Assembly (NCBI GenBank): GCA_030268105.1
Contig: BSDZ01000020.1
Span: 388,001-452,000 of the forward strand
Direction of reading: 5' to 3'
From: Volvox africanus
Lineage: Eukaryota > Chlorophyta > Chlorophyceae > Chlamydomonadales > Volvocaceae
DNA: 64,000 nucleotides
Below are positions 1 through 9,357 of this stretch, one piece after another. The translations under genes and the position numbers were made by a program. The notes beneath the pieces are model-generated. The model saw only the letters and a list, made by a program, of their open reading frames with translations. It was not told the DNA's origin and did no database searches. The number at the start of each line of letters is the position of its first letter. Within the stretch, counting starts at the first letter, position 1.

Positions 1-135
1 ATGTACCAAATAAATTTTGTTGAATCTGTTTGCAATGTATCGATATAACAATTTAACAGTGACATCGATTTTCCACACGATTATACAGCGTGCATAGTAA
101 TAATCCCTATGATATATAATTGCATGAATGCTTGC

Positions 136-605
136 ATGATCAATGCATATGTGTGAGAAGTGCAACCTGAGGTGTGGTTACCGCAAGAAAGCAAGTTCGC
201 GTACCCATCACGGAATAATTATATAGGAGCATGCTTATACTCAAAATAATTAATACTGACATCCACACCATGGATGCGAAGGTATAAGTGTGATAGTGTG
301 AGATATGTATGTATAATACCATGGCGGTAAAGCTACACAACTGAATAACAATTGATATTGATAATATACTGCGTGCAAATATCGGTGATACATTGCTTAG
401 GGTTTATCACACTTACGGATCGGGGATCTGGTGTGATATGTACCACATACCGATATTGCGAGTATAAGACGTGCATAAGACGTGAGAGGACGGCCGGATA
501 ACGTAAGCTTTTTGTAAGCTCTAATCGTACAAACATCATTATTATTGTATTGAGCTAAACTACGCTACGTTTGGCCCGAGCCAAGCCTGAGCATTGATAG
601 CTGGA
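136..605 (+). repeat. LTR-like repeat of a divergent gypsy family (copy 1)
   Basis: This stretch recurs in the same orientation at about 22838-23192 and 45846-46170, and inverted at about 2835-3155. Shared landmarks are a block with GGGGATCTGGTGTGATATGTACC, seen here near 424-446 in shorter form, and the right-hand block around 540-605 (GAGCTAAACTACGCTACGTTTGG), which recurs inverted near 2885-2930. Its layout (a 'cacttgcgg-gatctggtgtga' core, then a 'gaggacggcc' block) resembles the gypsy LTRs elsewhere in the window, so I infer it is a diverged LTR or LTR fragment. Both ends are fuzzy. Positions 1-135 are AT-rich with nothing I recognise. Confidence 0.5.
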
Positions 606-2217
606 AGTGTAAGGAGTGAGTCTCATTGTGTCCAATCCCATTTTGCCAGCCATGTGTCGTTGGTGCCCAATCACTTCGACTCGTTTCCGACTTCATGCAA
701 ACCACTGCAGATGTTGAACCTCCCTCTTGCCTCCCAATGGACCTGACCTCAGACCTGTGCCGGTCAATCCTTGGGTTCCTGGACCAGAAACACCACGAGC
801 ACCGCGACCCTGGTCGGCGCGCACAACAGTCACAGCAACTGTAGGTAGCCTGCGATCGGTTCCCCAATCGACGGCTTCAGCATTGTAGCCCGGATCTTGC
901 GTTTATATGGCATTAGCACGAGGAACAGGTCTCAAAAAACTTTGTCTAGCCAAGATACGCATCTCAGCCCCATGAGTGAATTGCACCAAATCCACATAAG
1001 ACTGAAACTTCCTCCCCATCAAGTCAGTGGTACACTCACCAGCATAGGACTCCAAAAGACCTCACTGAAACTGGAAGATGTGATCCCCATCAGAATGGTC
1101 AGCAACAGGCATAACAAGAGCCTCCAAACGTGATTAATGCGCGGGTATCATTTCGTTTGAGTGCATGCAATACGAGCCCAGGGCTAACATATGGCATGCC
1201 TCCACGTCACATGGCTAGCTGAATTTCTGGGACAAAGCGTGCAAGCAAAGCAGCAGTCAACTCATCAAACATGAAGGTTTCCCTAGCAGTGGTCCATTAA
1301 TCATACCGGGTCTTCGCCATACCCTTGAGGGTATTCCTGATGAATATACACCTCACGGCATCAGGATCACCACCACGGAACAACTGCAGGTACGTCCAAA
1401 CATCACGCAGATATGCACGAGTTGCATCAGCAGTGCTACACTCAACATTCTTCTGCCTCATATCATGCGAGATATGCAAATTTCGATACAGTATCACCTC
1501 ATCACCATCGTCATGACCTTGGCACAGAGATGATGGCAGACACCCTTGTTCCTCATGTTGAGTGGTATTGACTGTGGTTGCCGTGAGTGGAGCAATCGGA
1601 TGGGAGGGTGTCTACGGAACTGGCAGCACAGCTGGGTCTTGGACACCACAAGTGATGATCGAGTCTGGGCCCCTCCAAGACATTCTAGGAACGATGGTCA
1701 ACTCGGCTTGACCATCCCCGCCTGCCAATCCCATCTCATTGTTCCCAGATGCCATGGGCAGACGATGATGACCTCACAATTTGTGTGCTACAGGCACTCT
1801 CACACAAGCTTTGGTCGAGTGCAATACAATCAGTTTCAATCCTACCAAAAGAAAGCACTCCAGACAGATACAGCAGGTACCCGTTCAAGCAGTCTCTTGC
1901 TTCCTTCGTTCACTCAATCAAGGCCTTCAATTGATCCGGACTCAGGTTTGGACAAGCAGCCGCAGCAGTGAGCAAGAAGTGATTCGGTTCACCTGCCGCA
2001 GAATGCAAACTCACACAGGCAAAGCGAATAATGCGACACATCAACAAAAGCAATTACAAACCAGAAGCGGTGGCAGCCAGGACAGTGTGCCCGAGATGCT
2101 CCGTGAATGTCTCCAATTGACTAAGATTGCTCTTGTCGATGCCAGCCATGAAAGGGATCTACTATGAAAAGATCAGGGTAAGACAGTCCGTGAACTAACC
2201 AGTTTTGGTAGGATACT
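606..2217 (-). pseudogene. Eroded Ty3/gypsy gag region
   Basis: On the minus strand, 1297-1497 encodes a short open stretch containing ADATRAYLRDVWTYLQ and RNTLKGMAKTRYD. This matches the gag of the intact element at 56657-61963 (RTWAYVRDARQYLQ, GNTLEGVAKDWYDEW). Flanking sequence follows the same gag order but has many stops and shifts. Near 2040-2080 the sequence (CAATTACAAACCAGAAGCGG) matches the leader just inside the 5' LTR of the other gypsy copies. It is therefore a minus-oriented leader-plus-gag remnant with no pol, not a functional gene. Confidence 0.6.
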
Positions 2218-3155
2218 TGTTGTATTCCTCTTCACACGCGCCTCTCGAGGCCATTCCCTAAGGATCTGAGCTAGCGACCTCAAAGCCGCCAGATCGAATC
2301 TGGGTCGGGGCAAAATGGCATAGGTGGAATGCTGCTTGGATTGCCCGAATCTACGGAGTTGGGACCGAGTCCGCAGAGGGTTAAATGCATAGCCCGTGGA
2401 GTGCGCATCTGAGGCCCGTAACTGGGCTGATGGTGCGGGGTGGTTAGACACCCCCCGAAATGCCAGTAGATCCGAAGGGGCTGGCACATGGATAGGGGCC
2501 GTAGAGAGTAGGAAACTCTGCGTTACCAATAAACAGGTGATCTCTAGCGGCCTCAGATGAAGACGCTGAGGTACGCGTGCCCACTCGGTTAAAATCCCGG
2601 AGATTCCCATAATACACGCCAGCCCGCAAGGGCGGAGTAACCATAATAATAATAATAATATTCCTCTTCACTGCGCATGCATTTACCTGCACGTCTTAAT
2701 GTTAAGTGCCAAGTGCCAATGCACTCACACAATAAGCTAAACGCATCAGGATAAGATTCAGGGGCAGCGGAAGACTCAGGAGCGAAAAGGTTACAACTTA
2801 CGGTCCAAAATATGAGATGCGGGTGTGTCGGCTATCAGAACCGCTTCCGGGCAATCATCATTTAACCGGCTATCAATGCTCAGTCTTGGCTCCGGCCAAA
2901 TGTAGCATAGTTTAGCTCAATATAATACTATTGATGATTGTCCGAGCTCACAAAAAGCTTACATTCTCCTGCCGTCCTCACACGTCTTATACTTCGCGAT
3001 ATTGGGGCGTGGTACACATCACACCAGATCCCCGATCTGTAAGTGTGAGAAACCCTAACAAACATATCACTGATATCTGCACGCAGTATATTATTAATAT
3101 CAAGCCTTCCTGGCATTTGTGCAGTGTGAATGGCCGAATATCAATATTCAATATA
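2218..3155 (-). repeat. 5' LTR of the eroded gypsy element, split by a SINE
   Basis: The LTR edge TGTTGTA at 2218 is the same terminus used by the other gypsy LTRs here. It abuts the gag leader of the eroded element, which gives its orientation. The LTR resumes after the SINE at 2672 and includes blocks that mirror 310-605 (for example the 'gtttagctcaatataat' block near 2912). Similarity to the related copies stops near 3155, so the outer edge is truncated there. Confidence 0.5.
2236..2659 (+). mobile_element. tRNA-type SINE with (AAT)n tail
   Basis: A 424-bp insertion flanked by a perfect 12-bp target duplication ATTCCTCTTCAC (2224-2235 and 2660-2671) inside an LTR. Near its 5' end, CCAG-ATCGAAT-CTGG (2290-2304) has the form of a tRNA T-arm and fits a Pol III B box (GATCGAATC). 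A weaker A-box-like TGAGCTAGCGACC lies only about 13 bases upstream, which is too close for a normal tRNA. The 3' end is a hairpin GCCC-GCAA-GGGC (about 2621-2632) followed by (ATA/AAT)n. This architecture and the target duplication indicate a SINE mobilised by a LINE. It has no coding capacity. Confidence 0.75.
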
Positions 3156-4195
3156 TTTAATGATCACAATGCGTTCAGGTACTGGTCGGCAATCATCTTG
3201 TCAGGTTGCATTGACCGACGCATTGACAATAATCGAGCCTATTATAAAATATACAACAGAGGGCAACATATGTATGGATATGGAGGATGAGGGGTGTGTG
3301 ATTATGGACCCTGGCACTGGTGCCCAATGCTTGCAGGCATTCATTGAGAAACCAAGGCAGAAACACAGGCATGGTTGCTACAGCTGGGCACCAGACAGCA
3401 GCACTTACAGCAGGGTCCAGAGCAGAGCACTGTACAGCAGTTGTGAATACTGGATCCTGCAGGACAGGGCTTGTCACAGGGGCAGAGCTCAGGGCAGCAG
3501 GGCTCAGGGCAGCAGGTGACAGCTGTGAGACCAGATGAGGACTTGCCCAGAAAGGTTGTGGAGAAGCTGGCTGCTGAGGCAGCGAAGATCCTTAAGGTCG
3601 TGACTGCCCATTACATGCATCCACAGCCCCTCGTGAAGTGTATCTGTGCACTCATGGATGCAGTCAGGAAGAGGACAGATGTCGTGAGGAACATGGTCAT
3701 CTTGGGCAACAACCCTGGTGAGTCTGATGACGGGCTTCTTGGCGTGCAGGCTCCACACCCTGATGATCCACCTCACTCAAGTGCATATGTGGGGGTTGTG
3801 CCCCTGGTGCCAGCATTGTTAGTGCTATCCCCAAGCAGCCACCATGCAGTCCGCACCTATCACATGAACACCCTGAGGCTGCATCACCAATAACATGTGC
3901 CTTAGCAGTGCCACCATTCATGCACCTTTTGCTGGAGCCTGGGCAAATCCTCTTGATGCATGGAAATACAGTACGTGCAGGGGACAAGAACAAGCCAGGG
4001 GAGGGTTCCCGTGTATCCATTTCTACATCCAGTGGGGCGAGGTGGAGAATGCCACCCACCCCATATAAGTATGGAATGCAGGCTTCCAGGCCTTGTTTCA
4101 CTGCTGATCAAGAAATGTACATAGATTTTTCATACACAGTTGAGGGGCCTTGTGGGATCATCATTTTCATGCATGCAATTAAGGCATCATGAAAA
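3156..4195 (+). pseudogene. Unrecognised coding-like remnant, probably transposon-derived
   Basis: The composition here is more GC-rich and less stop-dense than the flanks. Plus-strand frames include a stretch with KVVEKLAAEAAKILKVV and DAVRKRTDVVRNMVILGNN at about 3550-3720, and another with LEPGQILLMHGNTVRAGDKN (3928-3990). The second vaguely recalls the C-terminal part of Fe(II)/2-oxoglutarate oxygenase-like folds, but I see no full HxD...H set. Imperfect GGGCAGCAGGGCTCA repeats sit at 3480-3515. About 55 bp at 3180-3235 recurs inverted at 22552-22606. I do not recognise the protein and cannot decide the reading frame order. Confidence 0.3.
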
Positions 4196-5411
4196 AGCAG
4201 GCCTGCCTCACATATGATGCCTAGGTGATCCGCTGCTGCTGCATTTTGATAGTGATACCTGCTGGTAGTTAGTTCGAGCAAGTAGTGGGATGGTATATGA
4301 GTGATCTACTTTCATGCATAGACTGAAAGGGATTGAACTGCTGCTGATAGTACTGAGACCTAGGCCTAGGCCTGATAGGTATAAAGATTGTTGGTGTAAA
4401 TGAGAGACTCATATGCATGGTATTCCAAGCAGCTGCAATACCTTATTCACAGTGTCCCGGTCAGGAGGAAAATGACAATGTACACCCTGACATTATTTCT
4501 GGACCCATATCCCGTCCATTTGGGTACCTTAATTGGTAGGTCATTCAGGGACCAACGTATATAACAGCAGGAAGGGCAGGTTGTAGAGTGGAATAATTAC
4601 TCCTACCCGATTGCTTGTTTACAAAAAGAGTACCCTAAAAGTCATGTAGTAAAAGAAGTTCTATCAGCTCCTCCTTCAGCAGTTATGTAATGGCAGCAGT
4701 TCTCTTCCATTAGTGTTATCAATCACCTAAATGCTATGGGGTGCTTATGGGTTGTAAAAGTCCATTATGGGGAGTGCAGCCATAATGGGGTACCAGAGCC
4801 CCCATAATGGACCCGATCTTATGTAATGGGGGTACATGTAGTATCCTGGGGTATCTAAGACTAATATCCAGGATGATCAGGAAACTGGACATATTCTGAT
4901 TGGGCCCAAACAGTTTGGCGGATATTTACAGAGATACAACAATACACCGTAATGGGTCAGATTGTGATTAGGGGGTGAAACTGTGCCATTAGGGAGGAAA
5001 GGGCTGACATAGGGCAAATGAATGCAGCTGCCAATGAGGATACATAGTTGATTGTATACATCCCGCCGCCGCCCCTCGCCAAGTTTTCCTAGCTAGCTAG
5101 GACTGCTTCCCTGCCTACTGTCATTCTTGGCTTGCATCTATCTATGAGCCGTTCATCCAGTCATCCACGTATGTAGTAACGAAATATTATCATTAATTAG
5201 ATAGCAGCAGCAAATGTCAGCAGGTCTCCACAGCTAACCAAGCGCTCATTTGGTGCACGTATATGGGCGCATACGTACAGCAGCAGCATACATCAGCATA
5301 GATGTATGTGCGCACGCTTCAGCATAATTGTTTGGATCATGTCGTCGGATTTAACTCAAACGGAATAATTCTCTTTCTATCGCACAACAAGTAACGAGCA
5401 AGATAGACGGA
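4196..5411. other. Intergenic stretch with a hairpin and a mini-LTR
   Basis: No credible gene. A perfect 13-bp inverted repeat (GTCCATTATGGGG at 4760-4772 and its complement at 4800-4812) can form a hairpin, and CCATAATGG recurs inside its loop. A member of the ~100-bp TGTTGTA...TACTACA family lies at 4837-4941. The rest is AT-rich with short GCA/CTG runs. Confidence 0.5.
4837..4941 (-). mobile_element. ~100-bp mini-LTR (TRIM-like), minus-oriented
   Basis: On the minus strand it reads TGTTGTATCTCTGTAAATAT... and ends ...GGATACTACA, with a central CAAACTGTTTGGGCCC block shared with the copy at 21461-21582. Flanking pentamers GTACA and ATACA agree at 4 of 5 positions, consistent with an aged target duplication. 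It is probably a solo LTR of a very small LTR element. Confidence 0.55.
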
Positions 5412-5790
5412 CTACAGGTTTTCCTTGCTACGATGAAGCGCCAAGGGTGGTGTTGGAGAACGAGGACGCCGCGGCCGACCTGGCCGCCATCGTCGGCTTG
5501 TTAGCTGTTGCGGCACCGCCAGTGGTCGACCGGCGCGCGGAGAGACAGGCATCATCTGATTTGCTTGAGGCCCTTTGCTCATGGTTGGGCCGTTATATAA
5601 TGGAGGCGGCGGGGTCAATGCCTCCGCTTCTGTTGATGACACCGCCGTTGGCAGAGATGGCGGCTTCTGTGAAGCCTCGCCTGTCACATTTGCATCATCA
5701 TCGGGCGGCTGTTGCGGATAGGAGTGTAGGAGCCCTGGCGGCTTCTCCTGCTGCGCTGGGTTATCTGGTGAAGGAAATCATCAAGCTTGT
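5412..5790 (-). other. GC-rich proline-rich open frame, possible exon
   Basis: The minus strand stays open across the patch (AQQEKPPGLLHSYPQQPPDD ... LTPPPPLYNG ... RSPTPPLALHRSKENL, then stop). It begins downstream of a possible acceptor (TTCACCAG). The plus strand is also open over much of the same patch, so openness alone is weak evidence. The sequence could be a 3' exon of an extracellular proline-rich protein or non-coding GC-rich DNA. No domain recognised. Confidence 0.25.
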
Positions 5791-5794
5791 ATGA

Positions 5795-6738
5795 TATATA
5801 AATAACGAATAGCCATCAGGCAAGCAACAACGCAATAAATAATTGACCATGACATACGGGGAACGGCGGCTGGCACACAAATATGCATGGAAGGGTCTCC
5901 CGCGTATTGACCAAGCAAGCTCGGCAGCCAGCAGGATGAAAGAGCGATTATTTGCAAGCTGATTTTGGCGGCACATTTGGGCTTGCTTGGAGACATTGAA
6001 AGCAGGCTCTGTTCGTTGTGAACGGCATGTAAGTGTATATAGATGTAGCTCAAGTAGCTAGGGCAGCAAGGCAGACTTACGCTTACAGGGATTATTTATC
6101 TGCGGGACAAACAACTTCTTGTGAACTCAATCCATATGAACAGTACATATACGTAATGATATGGATATTCATGTGTGACATAGGTATGTAGCCCTAGCAA
6201 GCCATGCGTATCTGAGTATATAACTAGTTACCCACCTGGTATAGATGTGAAAAACGACAAAGAGGATGTCGAACAGTTGCGTGCACTTAATGCAGGATTG
6301 CAGGCTTGGAAGGGGGCACTCCAGAAGGATGGGCAGGAAGGTGTCACGAGGCACCTGCATACACATGTGTACATACGTACATATATATATATATATGTCT
6401 TTGAGTCGCCCACAGTGTAACACCCAATATATATATATATGATTATAATGATGATTGTATGATTATAATGATGATTGTATGATTATAATGTGTAATTTAA
6501 CTTGCTAAAATCATGAGAATGATGAATACTTATGTTAAATGTCTACGTTCATGGATGTGTATTATTCCACTGGCGGCGCCTCAGTACCTTAAAATTCGAT
6601 GCGAATGTATCGCATAACGAACAGTGTGAGACGTGAGAGTGAGATGCACTTTGATAAATCTGCACTGTGCGGCAATATTGCACTTGTACCTCGCTCGACA
6701 CCTGCCATTTTAATAAACCCTAAGGCTCGTTGCTCGTT
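5795..6738. other. Intergenic, AT-rich with short tandem repeats
   Basis: No gene seen. A 20-bp unit (ATGATTATAATGATGATTGT) repeats about 2.5 times at 6440-6491, flanked by (AT)n runs. The end motif GTCGCCCACAGTGTAACA at 6404-6421 belongs to a dispersed repeat also found near 17459-17476 and 24069-24088. Confidence 0.5.
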
Positions 6739-6985
6739 AGTTATATTATATTATATTATATTATATTATATTATATTATATTATATTATATTATATTATA
6801 TTATATTATATTATATTATATTATATTATATTATATTATATTATATTATATTATATTATATTATATTATATTATATTATATTATATTATATTATATTATA
6901 TTATATTATATTATATTATATTATATTATATTATATTATATTATATTATATTATATTATATAGATTATATTAGGGTTTAGGGTTT
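6739..6985. repeat. (TTATA)n pentanucleotide array ending in TTTAGGG repeats
   Basis: An almost perfect TTATA array of about 222 bp (roughly 44 units) runs from 6739 to 6961. It is followed at 6968-6985 by TTAGGGTTTAGGGTTTA, a plant-type telomeric motif. The long open frames across the array (YIILYYIILYY...) are a by-product of the repeat and are not genes. Confidence 0.9.
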
Positions 6986-7364
6986 AATACAATATTATCA
7001 TTTATAATCAGCAGTACGTATGTACATCAGCACGGCGCCTGAGTATGCTGAACAGTGAGCTCCGAGTCTGCCATTGTACACCCAGAGACTTCGACATGTA
7101 CAATTACGAATAGAAGTCTGCAAATAATAGAGGAATGAGGGAGTACATGTTTTAGTATATATGAACTTAGGGTTTAACCCTAAGTATGAACTTCATACAC
7201 ACAAATATACATGTACATGAAGTCCAAAGGATAAATATCTGGAAAGTGGCAAAATCCATCTCCCCTGCTAACTATGGGCTGGAATAATTACAGTCTGATT
7301 AAATCTGATTAATCCTTGTTACGTTTAATTAAGCCTGCTGACAGGCCTGTCAGGCATAATTAGC
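6986..7364. other. Intergenic with head-to-head telomere-like motif
   Basis: No gene. CTTAGGGTT-T-AACCCTAAG at about 7168-7186 is a 9-1-9 inverted repeat built from telomere-like units. Confidence 0.5.
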
Positions 7365-7686
7365 CTAGCCTGCAGTTGGCAGGGCTCGTTGCAATGGCCA
7401 GGATAAAGACTTCGGGCAAATCCATCCAACTATTTTGGATCCTGCACCATACCATACCGTGCAGTACCGAGGAAGCGCAAGCGGCGGCGGCGGTGGTGGC
7501 CCCGGTGGTGGAGATCGTGGGCGCGGGCGTGGTGGCCGCGGCTGTGGCGGCCGACTGACCGCTCCATCTGAAGCCACTACTGTTGGAGCGGACGCTCTAC
7601 AGTGCCTCGGATCACCTGACGAGGGCAAATTGAAACCGAGCAATATGGCGGCCAATCCATTATTTCGTCAGCATCTAGCTAGCTGA
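7365..7686 (-). other. GC-rich patch with proline-rich (minus) or RGG-like (plus) frame
   Basis: The minus strand encodes SRPPQPRPPRPRPRSPPPGP followed by more proline and then PRYCTVWYGAGSK; the plus strand encodes a GGGGG/RGRGRGG stretch. Proline-rich linkers are common in extracellular matrix proteins of this algal group, so a minus-strand exon is possible. I cannot identify splice sites or a neighbouring exon with confidence. It may be simple-sequence DNA. Confidence 0.25.
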
Positions 7687-8024
7687 AGAATGGAGGAAAA
7701 TAAACGGGATGAATGGATTGCAAGGATCGGGAGAGAACATACATGGTAAATACAAATGAACAGCACTGTAATGTATGTACCTTCGACTACTAAAACCATT
7801 CCACTGGTAGGTGATTGATTTTCCGATGGATCAGGATACGTCGATTCTAAGGCATAGCAAGTGTGTACCGTTGTTGGTTACTGATTATTGAACTAGTTTA
7901 TTGCGTCCTGTAATGACAGTCGATCGTCAGTTATTAGATAGATAGATGTAGATAGAGATATGATGGCACCCACAAAAAAAACAAATATACATAGTAATAC
8001 ACAAATTAAAAAAAACACAGCATC

Positions 8025-8210
8025 TTAGGAGGCCTTTTCATTAATTGCCAGATAATTATTACAGTTGCTGCTATTTGTCATATACACCATCAAGCTGACA
8101 CCGCCACTACCTAGTATGGGAACTTCTACGTGCGTACCGGCGCATGGCAGAATGCACTTCTGGCCGGGAGGTACGGAAGCACATTCTGGGCAGGCACCTG
8201 GATCCGTCAC
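8025..8210 (-). CDS. Cysteine-rich 3' exon candidate, possibly of the M43 protease gene
   Basis: A minus-strand open frame starts after a possible acceptor (GATGTCAG|GTGACG) and ends at TAA (8025-8027). It encodes about 61 residues starting VTDPGACPECASVPPGQK, with six cysteines and one potential N-glycosylation site (NSS), then ends NYLAINEKAS. The acceptor would be phase 0, compatible with the phase-0 donor that ends the protease exon at 9358, so it may be the last exon of that gene across a 1.1-kb intron. That link is inference. No named domain recognised. Confidence 0.35.
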   Translation of the reverse strand: MTDPGACPECASVPPGQKCILPCAGTHVEVPILGSGGVSLMVYMTNSSNCNNYLAINEKAS

Positions 8211-8220
8211 CTGACATCTG

Positions 8221-9357
8221 TATTCTCCCACGATGGGCAGAGAAATAAAACAAAGGAGACAAGGATTAAAGCCAAAAATTGTCGGGAATCATGGGATCAT
8301 GGATAGATGATGCAGGTGTCTAGTTAAATGTCAGGTGTACGTTATATAGTTCCATTTCGCCAGGGAATCCGAAGGATAGGGAAGATAATATATATAGGGC
8401 ATATAAGGAATAGTGTTTATATATACTCTGTATGTTCATGGGAGTCAAGCCGGCGGTTCATCTATCTCTTTACCTTGCCTACCTATCTACTTATCAATCA
8501 CGCAATCTATCTATCTATCTGTATGTCCATCTATCTATCTATCGATCGATCTCTTATCTGTTATCTATCCATCTATATAGATACATACATTTCTCTCTCT
8601 ATATATATACCCCTATATACCCTATAAACCCTATATATATGTTATCTGTTATCTATGCGGCTGTTGGTTCTCAACCTCTTAACACAGGCCAGGTTATAGC
8701 TGTCGTATTATTATGATTAAAATTATATATATAATTCATATGTCAATTATCATTATCATTATTATTATTATCAAAGGAGCCAATGCCGCACCCCAATACG
8801 ACATCAGTAGAATCAGTACGCGCGCAGTAATTATATGACCGGCTTCCGTATTGCCATGCCGCCATGCAAGCGCAGGCATTCTTACTGGTAGTCTGCACAT
8901 CGATACATCCGAGAGCCCGTTATATGGAAACGTGTTTAGTTTATTCAAAAACGTTGCTTAGTCGATCATACAAGTGCTGCATGCATTGACATGCAGGACG
9001 CCAATTGATTGTTGTATTGGACTATTCGATTGATTGATTCTGTCTTTACGAGCATGGTGCACGAGGAATAATATATGTCATTTGACATTGTGCATGAACG
9101 GAGCGCACAGCAGAGCACTTTGAAGTAGTAGATGCCGTCAGGCAGGTAGACAGTGCCAGATAGATGCTACATAGGTGTCAAACGGCTGCTCACTCGGGGC
9201 GGAGCAAGCGACGGTACGTATTCCTGCTTCCCGACAAGATAAAATTGATTTTGACACGATTAAGGCGGAGCTGTTGATACGCACGGACGTTTCACAAAGT
9301 GACATGCAGTATTCAGAAGTTTCATTTTCTGAAATCTAGTCGCTTTCCGTTGCTTAC
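8221..9357. other. Intron or intergenic sequence with microsatellites
   Basis: No convincing exon seen. Contains an (ATCT)n-rich stretch at 8505-8580, (TA)n patches, and (ATT)n at about 8749-8773. It may be an intron of the M43 gene if the exon at 8025-8210 belongs to it. Confidence 0.4.

Noticed and set aside
5447..5794. Plus-strand frame MVLENEDAAADLAAIVG
   Set aside because: No start context, splice signals or domain; the patch is open on both strands because of its GC content.
6599..6973. Long YIILYYIILYY open frames
   Set aside because: Translation of the TTATA array; no codon or protein logic.
8505..8716. Frames rich in Ile/Tyr/Ser (LSIYLYVHLSIYRSI)
   Set aside because: Translations of (ATCT)n microsatellites.
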